A stretch of DNA of 64,000 bases, from positions 62,001-126,000 of the forward strand of contig JABGQA010000088.1 in the NCBI GenBank assembly GCA_018644665.1, written 5' to 3'. The position numbers were made by a program, and so were the translations under genes. The stretch comes from Candidatus Poribacteria bacterium (lineage in GTDB: Bacteria > Poribacteria > WGA-4E > GCA-2687025). Below, in pieces: positions 53,502 to 63,371 of this stretch. Numbering within the stretch: the stretch's first letter is position 1; every line of letters starts with the position of its first letter. The notes under the pieces were generated by a model, which was not told the origin of the DNA, ran no database searches, and worked only from the letters and a program-made list of their open reading frames with translations.

Positions 53502-54494
53502 ATGTCAGCGGCGACGAACGAACGACAGGTCGGCATCGGCATCATCGGGTTGGGCCGCCATGGAGAGCGCTACGCCAACCACACTCTCGCCGGAGACGCT
53601 CCCGGCGCGCGGCTCGTGGCCGTGCAACGGCGTGACGCCGCCCAGGGGCAGGCGTTCGCTGAGGAGCACGGTCTCCGCTTCCACGCGGACGCGGACGCCC
53701 TGCTCGCGGACCCGGCAGTGGACGCGGTCATCATCACGACGCCGACGAAGCAGCATCTGCCGATGGCGGAGTTGGCCGTCGCCGCGGGCAAGCACATCCT
53801 CTGTGAAAAGCCGATGGCGCGCTCCGTGGCGGAATGCCGCGCGATGCGCGACGCCGCGCGAAACGCGGGGCTACAAGCCACAATAGGTCAGACGATGCGC
53901 TTCGCGCCGATACTCGGTGTCCTGCGCGACAAGCTGCCCGACGTCGGCGACCTCTACGCCCTGCACGCCTGCATGCGCCAGGAGCGCTCGCCGACGGCGT
54001 GGCATATGGACGCGGACCTGGCGGGTGGCGGGGTGGTGGTCGAGGTGGGCGTACACCTGTTCGACGCCGTGCGTTATCTGACCGGGCGCAACTTCACGCG
54101 CGTCTCCGGCGAGATGCGCGACACCTACGACGCGGGCGTGGAGACGTACGCCACCGGCATTGGATGGCTCGACGGCGGCGCGACATCCAGCTTCGAGATC
54201 GCGAAGACCGTGAACGGCCGCCTGTCGCGGTTCGAGGCGGTCGGCTCCGAGGGCGCGCTGATCGCCAATCTCACGACGAACACGCTCGAACGCATCCACG
54301 AGCGGAACGTCATTCCGATCGACGTTCCCGACAACATCCCGACGATACCGATACTCGTGCAGGGGTTCTGTGAGGCGATACTGCACGGGTCTCCCGTGCC
54401 GGTGACGGCGGACGACGGGGTGCACACCCTCGCAGTGTGCGAAGCCTTCTACGCCTCCGTCCAGAGCGGCGTCGCCACCGACGTACGGACCTGA
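53502..54494 (+). CDS. Gfo/Idh/MocA family oxidoreductase
   Basis: 'VGIGIIGLGRHGERYANHTLAG', 'AVIITTPTKQHLPMAELAVAAGKHILCEKPMA'. Confidence 0.93.
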   Translation: MSAATNERQVGIGIIGLGRHGERYANHTLAGDAPGARLVAVQRRDAAQGQAFAEEHGLRFHADADALLADPAVDAVIITTPTKQHLPMAELAVAAGKHILCEKPMARSVAECRAMRDAARNAGLQATIGQTMRFAPILGVLRDKLPDVGDLYALHACMRQERSPTAWHMDADLAGGGVVVEVGVHLFDAVRYLTGRNFTRVSGEMRDTYDAGVETYATGIGWLDGGATSSFEIAKTVNGRLSRFEAVGSEGALIANLTTNTLERIHERNVIPIDVPDNIPTIPILVQGFCEAILHGSPVPVTADDGVHTLAVCEAFYASVQSGVATDVRT

Positions 54495-54525
54495 CGCGAA
54501 GCGCACGAGCGAGGAAGACATCTCC

Positions 54526-55878
54526 ATGGCCAAGGACACGGACATTCGATTCCTCGACATCGAGTACGACTTCGAGGAGCACCCCTATCGTACGCCCCTG
54601 AAGTTCGGCGGTGTACCCACGGACAACTGCACGCTATTCAACGTGCGGCTGCGGGCGCAAACGCGCGACGGCAAGGAGGCTGTCGGCTTCGGGTCGATGC
54701 CTCTGGGAAACGTATGGGCATTCCCGCCGAGGTTCGTGTCCGTCGATGCCAGCCTCGCGGCGATGAAGCTGCTCGCCATCCGCGCGGCGGAGGACGTGCT
54801 GAGTTGGACTTTGTGCGCGCACCCCATCGACCTGTCCGCGATGCTCGAGCCGCAGTTCAAGCGCCTGGCCGCCATCGTGTCGGACGACCTCGAACTCACC
54901 ACGCCGATCCCGGATCTCTGCACGCTCGTCACGACCAGCCCCATTGACGCGGCCATCCACGACGCCTTCGGTAAGGCGAACGGGATCAACAGCTACAACG
55001 CGCTCGGCCCGGACTTCGTACACGACGACCTCGCCAGCTACCTCGGCTCCGAATTCGCTGGCAAATACCTCGACGCCTACGTCTCCGAACGCCCTCAGCC
55101 GTCGATCCCCCTGTACCACCTCGTCGGCGCCCTCGACCCGCTCACGGACGCGGACATCAGCAAACGACTCGACGACGGTCTGCCGGAGACGCTGCCGGAG
55201 TGGATTCTCGCCGACGGGCTCACGCATCTGAAGGTGAAGCTCAACGGCGACGACCTCGACTGGGACGTCGACCGGTTCCTGAGCGTGGACCGCATCACCG
55301 CGGAAACGCAGGCGGGTAGGGGCGTCACGGAGTGGCGCTACTCCGCCGACTTCAACGAGCAATGCCAGGACGTGCAGTACCTCCTGGATTTCCTCGCGAA
55401 GACGCAGGAGGGCGATGGGCAGGCGTTTTCACGGCTGGCGTACATCGAACAGCCGACGGATCGTGACCTGCGCGCGCATCCCGAGAACCGCATGCATAAG
55501 GCCGCGGAGATCAAGCCGGTCGTCATCGACGAGGCGCTCACGGACCACGAGACGCTGCTTCTCGCGCGGGAGCAGGGGTATTCGGGCGTCGCGCTCAAGG
55601 CGTGCAAGGGGCAGACGGAATCGCTGCTCATGGGCGCCGCCGCGATCGAATACGGCATGTTCCTCGCCGTTCAGGATCTCACGTGCCCCGGGGCGTCGTT
55701 CCTGCACTCGGCGGGGTTGGCGGCGCGCGTTCCCGGCGTGACGGCCATCGAGGGCAACGGGCGGCAGTACTGCCCGGCGGCGAACGAAGAGTGGGAGGAC
55801 GACTTCCCCTCCATCTTCGACATCACCGATGGCACGGTGGGCACGCACGTCTTGACCGGTCCGGGCCTGGGACATTAG
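54526..55878 (+). CDS. Enolase-superfamily (mandelate racemase/muconate lactonizing-like) enzyme
   Basis: 'LTHLKVKLNGDDLDWDVDR', 'AYIEQPTDRDL', 'PVVIDEALTDHETLLLAREQGYSGVALKACKGQTESLLMGA'. Confidence 0.82.
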   Translation: MAKDTDIRFLDIEYDFEEHPYRTPLKFGGVPTDNCTLFNVRLRAQTRDGKEAVGFGSMPLGNVWAFPPRFVSVDASLAAMKLLAIRAAEDVLSWTLCAHPIDLSAMLEPQFKRLAAIVSDDLELTTPIPDLCTLVTTSPIDAAIHDAFGKANGINSYNALGPDFVHDDLASYLGSEFAGKYLDAYVSERPQPSIPLYHLVGALDPLTDADISKRLDDGLPETLPEWILADGLTHLKVKLNGDDLDWDVDRFLSVDRITAETQAGRGVTEWRYSADFNEQCQDVQYLLDFLAKTQEGDGQAFSRLAYIEQPTDRDLRAHPENRMHKAAEIKPVVIDEALTDHETLLLAREQGYSGVALKACKGQTESLLMGAAAIEYGMFLAVQDLTCPGASFLHSAGLAARVPGVTAIEGNGRQYCPAANEEWEDDFPSIFDITDGTVGTHVLTGPGLGH

Positions 55879-55968
55879 TGGCGTTGGCGTATCGCGGGAA
55901 TCCCTCGGAGCGCCAGAGCCCACGCGCGGTGAGGTTGTTCGCCCGCGCCGCGCATGGACAGACCGTGC

Positions 55969-56772
55969 TCAGCCCGCGGCGACCACCGGATACACGAGCG
56001 GGTTCTGCGCCGGGTCGCAGAGTGCGTCTCCGATCTCGAGGCGCGCGATCTGCTCGTCCTTGAGGACGTTCCGCTGACCGTTGAACGTGGACCCGTCGGG
56101 CATGTAGGCACAGGTCATCGCGCGACGGTAGCCGTTGGTCATGTTCGCGCCCGCTCCGTGCGCGAGCAGGCCGTTGTGGAACGAACATGACCCGGCGCGC
56201 ATCGGCCCCGACACCGACTCGATCTTCGCCCACTCCGGGTACACGGAGAAGATGTCGGCCATGTTTTGGCCTATGCCGACGTTCTCCCAGGTCGCCGTCT
56301 TGTGCGTGCCGGGGAGGAAATGGAGGCAGCCGTTCTCCACGGTCACGTCGTCCAGCGCCACCCATATGCTGATCGCGTGGCGTGAACTGAACGACCAGTA
56401 CGGGTTGTCGAGATGGAAGCTCGTCTGGTTCCCCCACGGCTCCTTGATGAGAGCCTGGTCGTGCCATACTCGAATGCCGTCGATGCCCTCCAGGTCGCAG
56501 CACATCTTCCCGATGCGTGGGTCCAGGACGAGATTCTTGATGCGCTCGCTTTCCTGCCACATGTTCAGCGACTGGATGAACACGCGGGTGTAGTAGCCCG
56601 CGTTCTCCCCCGCGCGTTCCGTCGGCGGGCGGTAGAGGCCGCGTTCGGTGACGGTCTCGTCGACCGCCGCTCGCCACTCCTCCAGCTCGTCGGGAGTGAG
56701 GAAGTCCTCGACGATCGTGAAGCCGTTCTCCTGGTAGGCCGCGATCTGTTCGCTCGGTAGTTCAGTTCGCAT
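55969..56772 (-). CDS. Phytanoyl-CoA dioxygenase (PhyH) family protein
   Basis: 'MRTELPSEQIAAYQENGFTIVEDFLTPDELEEWRAAVDE', 'SFHLDNPYWSFSSRHAISIWVALDDVTVENGCLHFLPGTHK', 'LLAHGAGANMTNGYRRAMTCAYMPD'. Confidence 0.9.
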   Translation of the reverse strand: MRTELPSEQIAAYQENGFTIVEDFLTPDELEEWRAAVDETVTERGLYRPPTERAGENAGYYTRVFIQSLNMWQESERIKNLVLDPRIGKMCCDLEGIDGIRVWHDQALIKEPWGNQTSFHLDNPYWSFSSRHAISIWVALDDVTVENGCLHFLPGTHKTATWENVGIGQNMADIFSVYPEWAKIESVSGPMRAGSCSFHNGLLAHGAGANMTNGYRRAMTCAYMPDGSTFNGQRNVLKDEQIARLEIGDALCDPAQNPLVYPVVAAG

Positions 56773-56798
56773 ACGCCGACAGTCCCCCGTCTCGGTCC

Positions 56799-58136
56799 TT
56801 ATCCCGCGTGGCGCGCGAGCCGCCCACGCATGTAGCCGTCCTCGACATCGACGAGTTCCACTCGCCGGAGTAGACCCACGTCCTCATCCTGCGCATCGGT
56901 CAGGACGCGCAGATAGTTCCCCGCGTATCCCGCGTACTCCGCGCGCGGGCCTTCGCGCGTGTCCTCGACCATCACCTCGACCACGTTGCCCGCCGACGCC
57001 TCCTGGTACTGTCGCTCCAGGCGCTTGCCCAGTCCACGAACGGCCTTGCTGCGCTCTACTGCCACATGCGCCGGGACCTGATCGGGGTAGGCCGCCGCGG
57101 GGGTGCCCTCGCGCGGGGAGTACCGGAACACGTGGAGCCGATGGAACGCGGACTTCTCGACGACGCGATGGGTGTCCTCGAACTCCGCGTCCGTCTCGCC
57201 GGGGAAGCCGACCATCACGTCCGTGGTCAGGCCGACATCCGGCATCGCCTCGTAGAGCGCCGCTACGAGGCCGAGGAACTCCTCGCGCGTGTACTTGCGG
57301 CGCATGCGCTCCAGCACTTCCGTCGAGCCGCTCTGCAGCGGGATGTGGAAGTGGCGCGCGACCTTCGGCAGGTCGGCCGCGGCGCGGATCAGGTTGCTCG
57401 GGACGTCCATCGGCTCGATGGAGCTCAGGCGGATGCGCGCGATGTCGTCGATGTCGTGCAGCGCGGCCAGGACATCGGCCAGGCCATAGCGCCGACGCAG
57501 GTCCTTGCCGTACGAACCCAGTTGCACGCCCGTGATGACGACCTCCCGGAACCCGCGCTGCGCGAGCCGTTCGACCTCGGCGACGATGTCGGGCAGGTCG
57601 CGGCTACGCATGCGCCCACGGACGTAAGGGATGATGCAGAATGTGCAGAAGGCGCTGCAGCCGTCCTGGACCTTCACCATCGCCCGCGTCTGCTCGTCGA
57701 AGGTGGCGATGCTGAGGCCGAACTCGCCGAGATCAACCTGCGCGTCAGGATCGCCGACGAACTCGCGGGACAAGGTCTGCGTTATCTCGGCCTCGCGGAT
57801 CATCTCCTTGAGCTGGAACTTCTCGCGATTGCCGAACACCTTTGTGACGCCTTCGATGCCGAGCAGGTCGGACTTCGCGGCCTGCGCGTAGCACCCGGTG
57901 ACGAAGATGTGGGACTCGGGGCTGAATCGGTGGAGCGCGCGGATGGCCTTGCGCGCCTTCGCGTCGGACGCGCTCGTCACGGTGCAGGTGTTCACGATGT
58001 ACAGGTCGGCGCCGGAGGAGACTGGCCGTACTTGGTAGCCGATGCCGCGTAGGGCCTCCGCCATCGCTTGCGTGTCGTACTGGTTCACCTTGCAGCCGAA
58101 CGTCACGAAGGCCGCGGTGGGCGTGGCGTCGCTCAA
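56799..58136 (-). CDS. mtaB: tRNA (N6-threonylcarbamoyladenosine(37)-C2)-methylthiotransferase MtaB
   Basis: 'FVTFGCKVNQYDTQAM', radical SAM 'VQDGCSAFCTFCIIPYVRGRMRSRDL', 'RLSSIEPMDV', 'DVMVGFPGETDAEFEDT'. Confidence 0.93.
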   Translation of the reverse strand: MSDATPTAAFVTFGCKVNQYDTQAMAEALRGIGYQVRPVSSGADLYIVNTCTVTSASDAKARKAIRALHRFSPESHIFVTGCYAQAAKSDLLGIEGVTKVFGNREKFQLKEMIREAEITQTLSREFVGDPDAQVDLGEFGLSIATFDEQTRAMVKVQDGCSAFCTFCIIPYVRGRMRSRDLPDIVAEVERLAQRGFREVVITGVQLGSYGKDLRRRYGLADVLAALHDIDDIARIRLSSIEPMDVPSNLIRAAADLPKVARHFHIPLQSGSTEVLERMRRKYTREEFLGLVAALYEAMPDVGLTTDVMVGFPGETDAEFEDTHRVVEKSAFHRLHVFRYSPREGTPAAAYPDQVPAHVAVERSKAVRGLGKRLERQYQEASAGNVVEVMVEDTREGPRAEYAGYAGNYLRVLTDAQDEDVGLLRRVELVDVEDGYMRGRLARHAG

Positions 58137-58819
58137 CCGAGTTCCCTTCGCGCGTCCGTCGCCGTCTCCCGTAGCTCCGCGATGGCCTCGCCCAGATCCG
58201 GGGCGCCGTATGCAGCCGAACCCGCGACGAACACGTTCACGCCGGCCTTCACGAGCGCGGGGATGGTGTCGCGGGACACGCCTCCGTCCGCCTGGATGTC
58301 CACGGGCAGATCGCGTTCCTCCACGGCCTCGGCGATTTCGGTGATCGTCCCGAGTACCTCTGGCATGAACTTCTGACCCGAGAAGCCGGGGCGCACGGTC
58401 ATGGGCAGGACGAGATCGACCTGCTCCAGGTGAGCCGTCGCCATCTCAGCGGGAGTTCCCGGCATGAGTGAGACGCCGACGCGGCAGCCAAGCTCGCGAA
58501 CTGCGGCGAGGGTGGCGGTGACATCGCCCTCCGCCTCGACGTGGACCGTGATCAAGTCGGCTCCCGCCTTCGCGAACCGCTCGATGTGGTCCATCGGGCG
58601 GGCGAGCATCAGATGGACGTCGAAGAAGATGTCGGACCAACTCCGCAGGTCCGCCACCGTCTGCGGACCGAAGGACAGGTTGGGCGCGAAGTGTCCGTCG
58701 AAGACATCTATATGCAGCCAGTCGGCGCCGCTCTCCTTGGCGCGTCGCGCCTCGGCTCCCAGTTCCGCCATGTTCGCAGACAGCAGGGACGGCGCGATGC
58801 GGATACCGCCTCGGGTCAC
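58133..58819 (-). CDS. rpe: Ribulose-phosphate 3-epimerase
   Basis: 'RIAPSLLSANMAELGAEARRAKESGADWLHIDVFDGHFAPNLSFGPQTV', 'LVLPMTVRPGFSGQKFMPEVL', 'IQADGGVSRDTIPALVKAGVNVFVAGSAAYG'. Confidence 0.95.
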   Translation of the reverse strand: MTRGGIRIAPSLLSANMAELGAEARRAKESGADWLHIDVFDGHFAPNLSFGPQTVADLRSWSDIFFDVHLMLARPMDHIERFAKAGADLITVHVEAEGDVTATLAAVRELGCRVGVSLMPGTPAEMATAHLEQVDLVLPMTVRPGFSGQKFMPEVLGTITEIAEAVEERDLPVDIQADGGVSRDTIPALVKAGVNVFVAGSAAYGAPDLGEAIAELRETATDARRELG

Positions 58820-60027
58820 AGCGTTTCCCTCCGTATCGGCTCGCGCATGTCGTCTTCGTACACGGTCAGTTCAGCCTCGCCTACCACGTTGCGCGGGAAC
58901 GAGATGCTCTCGCCGGGCCGCGCCATCTCGTCGTACAGCTCGCGATAGCCGGTGTCGTCTCTCAGCATGATGCGCACGCGGATGAGGGGTGTCCCGAGAT
59001 CCAACGCGGGGTCGTCTGCGCCATCGGCTAAGACCGGTTCGCCGTTCTCCGTTGCGACGGGTGCCGTGGGAGGCTCCCCGTCGCCAGGAGCGCCACTGGC
59101 GACGGCCGGTTCTGCGTTGTCCGAGCTGCCATCGTCTGCGGTCGGGCCGACATCTACTGCAGGTCCGATGGAGCCGTCGGCACCCTCATCCGGGACCGGC
59201 ACGGTGGCGTCGTCGGGGACGCCGCCGGACACGGTGTGCTGGATGATGACGAGTCGGGAACCCCCGCTTGCGCGAGCCGGTGGCTCGTTGACGGTGAGCG
59301 TCACGCCGGAGCCAGAGAGCACGCGCGAACCTGCGGGCGGGATTTGGGCGAGCACCAGGTCGGCCTTCGCGCGCGGCGCCCGTCGTCGCTCGACCTTCTC
59401 GACGTAGAGCAGTTCGTCCGTCGCCAGCTTGCGCGCCTCGGCGAGGGTCAACCCCGTCAGGGTGGGCATCGTCATCTCGACGGGTCTCGGCCCGAGGCTG
59501 ACCAGGAGGTCCACGCGATCGCCGCGCGCCAACTCGGTTCCGGCGCCGGGGGTGGTCGCGATGATGCTCTGCGGGGTCGGGAGCCTCTCGGAATGCGTGT
59601 GGGCGACCATGCCTGTTCGGAGACCGAGTATGGACAGTTCGAACTCGGCCTGTCCGACGGTCTTGTGCCGCAGGTCGGGGACGGTGGACCGCTCGGGGCC
59701 GCTGCTCAGTATGAATCGGATCGGTCGCGTGCGTTTCACGGTCTGCATCGGCGCCGGGACGTGGGAGAGGACGTATCCACGCGGCTGCGACGCGTCGTTC
59801 CGCGTCTCGGTGGCCGCGTAGTTGACCTTCAGTCCCAGGTCGAGAGCGCGTTGCTTGGCCCGCTCGGCGGGGAGTCCTTCGAGGTCGGGGATGGTCACGA
59901 CCTCGCCCTCGACATAGTTGGGTATCCACGAGTAGAGGAACCCCAACACCGAGCCCGCCCACAGGATCATGACGAGCACGCTGATGGTGAATACGCCGTT
60001 GAGCGTCAGGAACCACCGCCATCGCAT
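58816..60027 (-). CDS. Membrane-anchored PASTA-repeat protein
   Basis: Start ATG 60025-60027 (MRWRWFLTLNGVFTISVLVMILWAGSVLGF TM anchor). PASTA units 'TIPDLEGLPAERAKQRALDLGLKVN', 'TVPDLRHKTVGQAEFELSILGLRTG', 'TMPTLTGLTLAEARKLATDELLYV'. Confidence 0.85.
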   Translation of the reverse strand: MRWRWFLTLNGVFTISVLVMILWAGSVLGFLYSWIPNYVEGEVVTIPDLEGLPAERAKQRALDLGLKVNYAATETRNDASQPRGYVLSHVPAPMQTVKRTRPIRFILSSGPERSTVPDLRHKTVGQAEFELSILGLRTGMVAHTHSERLPTPQSIIATTPGAGTELARGDRVDLLVSLGPRPVEMTMPTLTGLTLAEARKLATDELLYVEKVERRRAPRAKADLVLAQIPPAGSRVLSGSGVTLTVNEPPARASGGSRLVIIQHTVSGGVPDDATVPVPDEGADGSIGPAVDVGPTADDGSSDNAEPAVASGAPGDGEPPTAPVATENGEPVLADGADDPALDLGTPLIRVRIMLRDDTGYRELYDEMARPGESISFPRNVVGEAELTVYEDDMREPIRRETL

Positions 60028-60086
60028 GTGGAACGCTCCAGGGTGAGTCGGAGGCCATCGCGTGATGCGAAGTCGTCGGTCGCGGA

Positions 60087-61040
60087 CTAGCCGAGCTCGA
60101 ACGCTGCCGGGACGTCGCCTCGGAGGCCGTTCAGGTAGCCGGGGACATCCATCTCGGCACGGTTCTCGGGCTGCACGCGCAGCAACTCCAGCGACCCCTG
60201 CCCGGTCTGCGCGAACATCCTGCCACCCTCGACGACGATGGCTCCGGGGTTCGGCGCGACATCCCGATCCGTCGGCGCGCAGCTTTTCACCCGGAGGGCC
60301 ACCCCGCCGGGTAGGAACGCCTGAGCGCCCGGCCAGGGCACACACGCACGGTAACGATTGTGGATCGCGCCAGAGGGGAGTGTCCAGTCCACGACGCCCA
60401 TCTCGCGGGTGAACTTCGGGGCGTGTGTGGCCGTCGAGTCGTCCTGGGGCGTGGTCGCGATGCCCTCCCTCGGGAGGTGGAGGATCACGTCGCTGAGCAT
60501 CTCCGCGCCGGTCTCCGCGAGGCGCGCCATCAGTTCCGGCGCCGTCTCCGTCGGTTCGATGGCGGTCGCTTCCTGCCGCACGATGGGGCCGGTGTCCTCA
60601 CCCTCGTCGATCTGCATGACCGTCACGCCGGTCTGCTCGTCGCCGTTCCAGAGGGCCCATTGGACGGGGGCGGCTCCGCGATAGGTCGGGAGCAACGACG
60701 GGTGGATGTTCAGGCATCCGTGGGGCGGGATGTCGAGTATGGAGCGCGGGAGTATCTGCCCGTAGGCGACGATCGCGATGACGTCCGGCGCGAGTTCGGA
60801 GAGCACTCGCACGAACTCCCGGGCGCGGGCGCGCTCAGGTTGGTGAATCGGCAGCCCCAACGCCTCGGCTTCGACCTTGACGGGCGAGGGCGTCAGCTTG
60901 CGCCCCCGCCCGCTCGGCCGATCCGGCTGGGTGACCACGGCCGCGAGTTCCACGGACGTCGCGAGTAGCCGCAACGCCGGCACGGCGAACTCGGGAGTTC
61001 CCATGAAGACGACGCGCGGCCGTGAGTCTGCGTCGGGCAT
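60087..61040 (-). CDS. fmt: Methionyl-tRNA formyltransferase
   Basis: 'RVVFMGTPEFAVPALRLLA', 'VVTQPDRPSGRGRKLTPSPVK', 'GCLNIHPSLLPTYRGAAPVQWALWNGDEQTGVTVMQIDEGEDTGPI'. Confidence 0.96.
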   Translation of the reverse strand: MPDADSRPRVVFMGTPEFAVPALRLLATSVELAAVVTQPDRPSGRGRKLTPSPVKVEAEALGLPIHQPERARAREFVRVLSELAPDVIAIVAYGQILPRSILDIPPHGCLNIHPSLLPTYRGAAPVQWALWNGDEQTGVTVMQIDEGEDTGPIVRQEATAIEPTETAPELMARLAETGAEMLSDVILHLPREGIATTPQDDSTATHAPKFTREMGVVDWTLPSGAIHNRYRACVPWPGAQAFLPGGVALRVKSCAPTDRDVAPNPGAIVVEGGRMFAQTGQGSLELLRVQPENRAEMDVPGYLNGLRGDVPAAFELG

Positions 61041-61048
61041 ACGCGTCC

Positions 61049-62056
61049 TTAGAGCGGCAGCGACACCGCCTGGCCCGTGGAGGACGCGCGGTACACTGCC
61101 TCCATCACCTCGGTCAGGTTGCGGCCGTCCTGGATGGTGATCGTCATGGGCGCGTCGTTGAGGATGGCGTTCACCCACTGGTCCATGGCGCTCGGGAGGT
61201 TGTCGGGGGCGTTCGCGAGGAACGCGTCCCGCGCGTCGTCATCGAGCACACGCGTCTGCAACTGCGTGTCGCCCATTCCCTGCACGAGCGAGCCCTCGGT
61301 CCCGTAGAGTTCCAGGAGCGCGGGGCCGGAGCGGTGGACCCAGGAGCAGTCGACGACGCCGATGGCGTTGTTCGGGAACTCCATGAGCGTGACGCTGTTG
61401 TCGTCGATGGGGTAGGCGTTGGAGTGGTTGTTGATGAAGCCAGTGATCTTCTTTGGCGAGCCGCCCATGAGCCACGGGAGGATATCCATGACGTGGCAGC
61501 CGAGGTCGAAGAGGGCTCCGCCGCCCGCGCGTTCCGCGTCGGCGAACCAGGCGCTGGGGCCGGAGAACCACTTGTCGAGACCGGCGTTGTGGGCAATGCG
61601 GGCGCGACCGAACGTGAGGTCGCCCAGCAGGCCGTCTTCGACCGCCTTCTTTGCAAGCAGGATCCCGGAACGCGAGCGGGAAGGGAGCGAGATGATGAAC
61701 TTCACCCCGGCCGCATCGACGGCGTCGATGATGGGGTCGCACTCGGCGACGGTGATCGCGAGGGCCTTCTCGGTGAAGATGTGCTTGCCGGCCTTCGCGG
61801 CCGCGATCATCACCTTGGGGTGGTCCGACGTGATCGCGTTCACGATGACGGCGTCGATGTCATCGCGGGCGAGAAGCTCGTCGAGGTCTTCGTGGAAGTC
61901 GAGGCCGTGGCGCTCGGCTCCCTCTCTGCCCCCGTATTCGTCCTCGTCCCAGACGGCGAGCAGGTCTATATTCTCATTGGCCATGGCCTGCTTCGCGTAG
62001 CCCTCTGCGTGGACGTGGGCGAAGCTGAGCATTGCCGCGCGGACTTTGTCGCTCAT
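61049..62056 (-). CDS. Gfo/Idh/MocA family oxidoreductase
   Basis: 'AVIVNAITSDHPKVMIAAAKAGKHIFTEKALAITVAE', 'GGGALFDLGCHVMDILPWLMG'. Confidence 0.92.
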   Translation of the reverse strand: MSDKVRAAMLSFAHVHAEGYAKQAMANENIDLLAVWDEDEYGGREGAERHGLDFHEDLDELLARDDIDAVIVNAITSDHPKVMIAAAKAGKHIFTEKALAITVAECDPIIDAVDAAGVKFIISLPSRSRSGILLAKKAVEDGLLGDLTFGRARIAHNAGLDKWFSGPSAWFADAERAGGGALFDLGCHVMDILPWLMGGSPKKITGFINNHSNAYPIDDNSVTLMEFPNNAIGVVDCSWVHRSGPALLELYGTEGSLVQGMGDTQLQTRVLDDDARDAFLANAPDNLPSAMDQWVNAILNDAPMTITIQDGRNLTEVMEAVYRASSTGQAVSLPL

Positions 62057-62128
62057 GTCGGGGTCCTATCGTGTCGCTTGTGGCTTCGGGATCTTCGCGA
62101 GTGTCGCGCTTCTCGCTAGCCGTTCTTC

Positions 62129-62890
62129 TTAGCGGCTCGGGCCTTCGTCGGGCGCGTCATTATCCGCGTCCCCGCGAATGCGACGCAAGACGGCCGCCCG
62201 CCATGACGGCTCGGCGTCGTCCATGTCCACACATAGCTCGGCCGCCGTGCCGACGCCCACCACGCGACCCTCGTGGAGCAGTATCGCGCGGTCTATCGTC
62301 GCCTCGACGAACTCGGGCAGGTTCGTCGCGATGAGCATCGTCTTCCCCATCGCGCGTAGCTCCGTGAGGATCTCCGCCATCTCCGCCTGGCCCGCCGGAT
62401 CAAGACCGGCGAGGGGCTCGTCCAGGAGCAGTATCGGAGGGTCGTGGAGCAGCGCGCGCGCGAGTTCCACCCGCTGCGCCTCGCCGCGTGACAGGTCGGT
62501 CAGCAGGGCGTCCGTCAGGTGCCCAACATCTGTCAGATCCAGGGACTGCGCGATGGCGTCCGCGCGATCCTCCCTCGGCAGTCGGTGGGACGCCGCCATC
62601 GCCTTCATGTACTCGCTGACGTCCGTCTGTTCGGGGAGCGCCGGCGTCTCCATGACGTAACCCACGCGGCGACGCGCTTCGCGGGGCTTTCGGCGCACGT
62701 CTACTCCCGCTACTAGGGCGGTTCCCGAGGTCGCGCGCGTCGCCGTCCCGAACACCCGGATGACGAGCGACTTGCCGCAGCCGTTTGCGCCCAGCAGCGC
62801 GACGCACTCGCCCTCGTCGACGACGAAGGAGACGTCCGAGAGGAGGTCTCGGCGTCGGGCGCGGACGGTGATGCTGTCGGCTTGAATCAC
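62129..62890 (-). CDS. ABC transporter ATP-binding protein (stand-alone ATPase)
   Basis: GTG start 62888-62890 (VIQADSITVRAR). 'GECVALLGANGCGKSLVIRV', 'LSRGEAQRVELARALLHDPPILLLDEPLAGLDP'. Confidence 0.88.
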   Translation of the reverse strand: MIQADSITVRARRRDLLSDVSFVVDEGECVALLGANGCGKSLVIRVFGTATRATSGTALVAGVDVRRKPREARRRVGYVMETPALPEQTDVSEYMKAMAASHRLPREDRADAIAQSLDLTDVGHLTDALLTDLSRGEAQRVELARALLHDPPILLLDEPLAGLDPAGQAEMAEILTELRAMGKTMLIATNLPEFVEATIDRAILLHEGRVVGVGTAAELCVDMDDAEPSWRAAVLRRIRGDADNDAPDEGPSR

Positions 62891-63371
62891 GGCGTTGCAC
62901 CTGTGTGCCTTGCGGAATGACGATGTCGGAGTTCTACGACCCGCCTGTAAGCATGTCAAGCGCCATGGACTCGATTGCCGGCGAACTGCGACTGCCGCGC
63001 GGCCAGCAGCCAACAGAGGCGGCTATTGCTGTGATGTGTCCTGTCGTCTATCTTGTGATCGACGGGGAGTGATGGGACCTCAACGAAGGTGAAACTATGT
63101 CCCGTCGCATTCTGTACGGTGCCCAGTTCCGTTCGTCCCTATCGCGCGTCGCCAGCGCGGTGCCCGGTCCCACCAGATTCGCTCGGCCAGCGGCCATGGC
63201 CAGGGTGACCTGCCGCACGCGATTCGTGCTGACGCTGCCGCACCGTGGCATCTGCCATCGTGCGCGCCGCGCCGCAGCCTTGTGCTGGCTGCGAGCCCAG
63301 AGGCCCTTCCTGTCTGATAGAGTGCTCGCGTACGGCGATCCGGGCGCTGCGTTCGTCCGTGAGGCGAACCT

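Noticed and set aside
61022-62119. 365-aa ORF antisense to Gfo/Idh, and 328-aa ORF 57066..58052 antisense to mtaB
   Set aside because: High-GC mirror ORFs without recognisable motifs.
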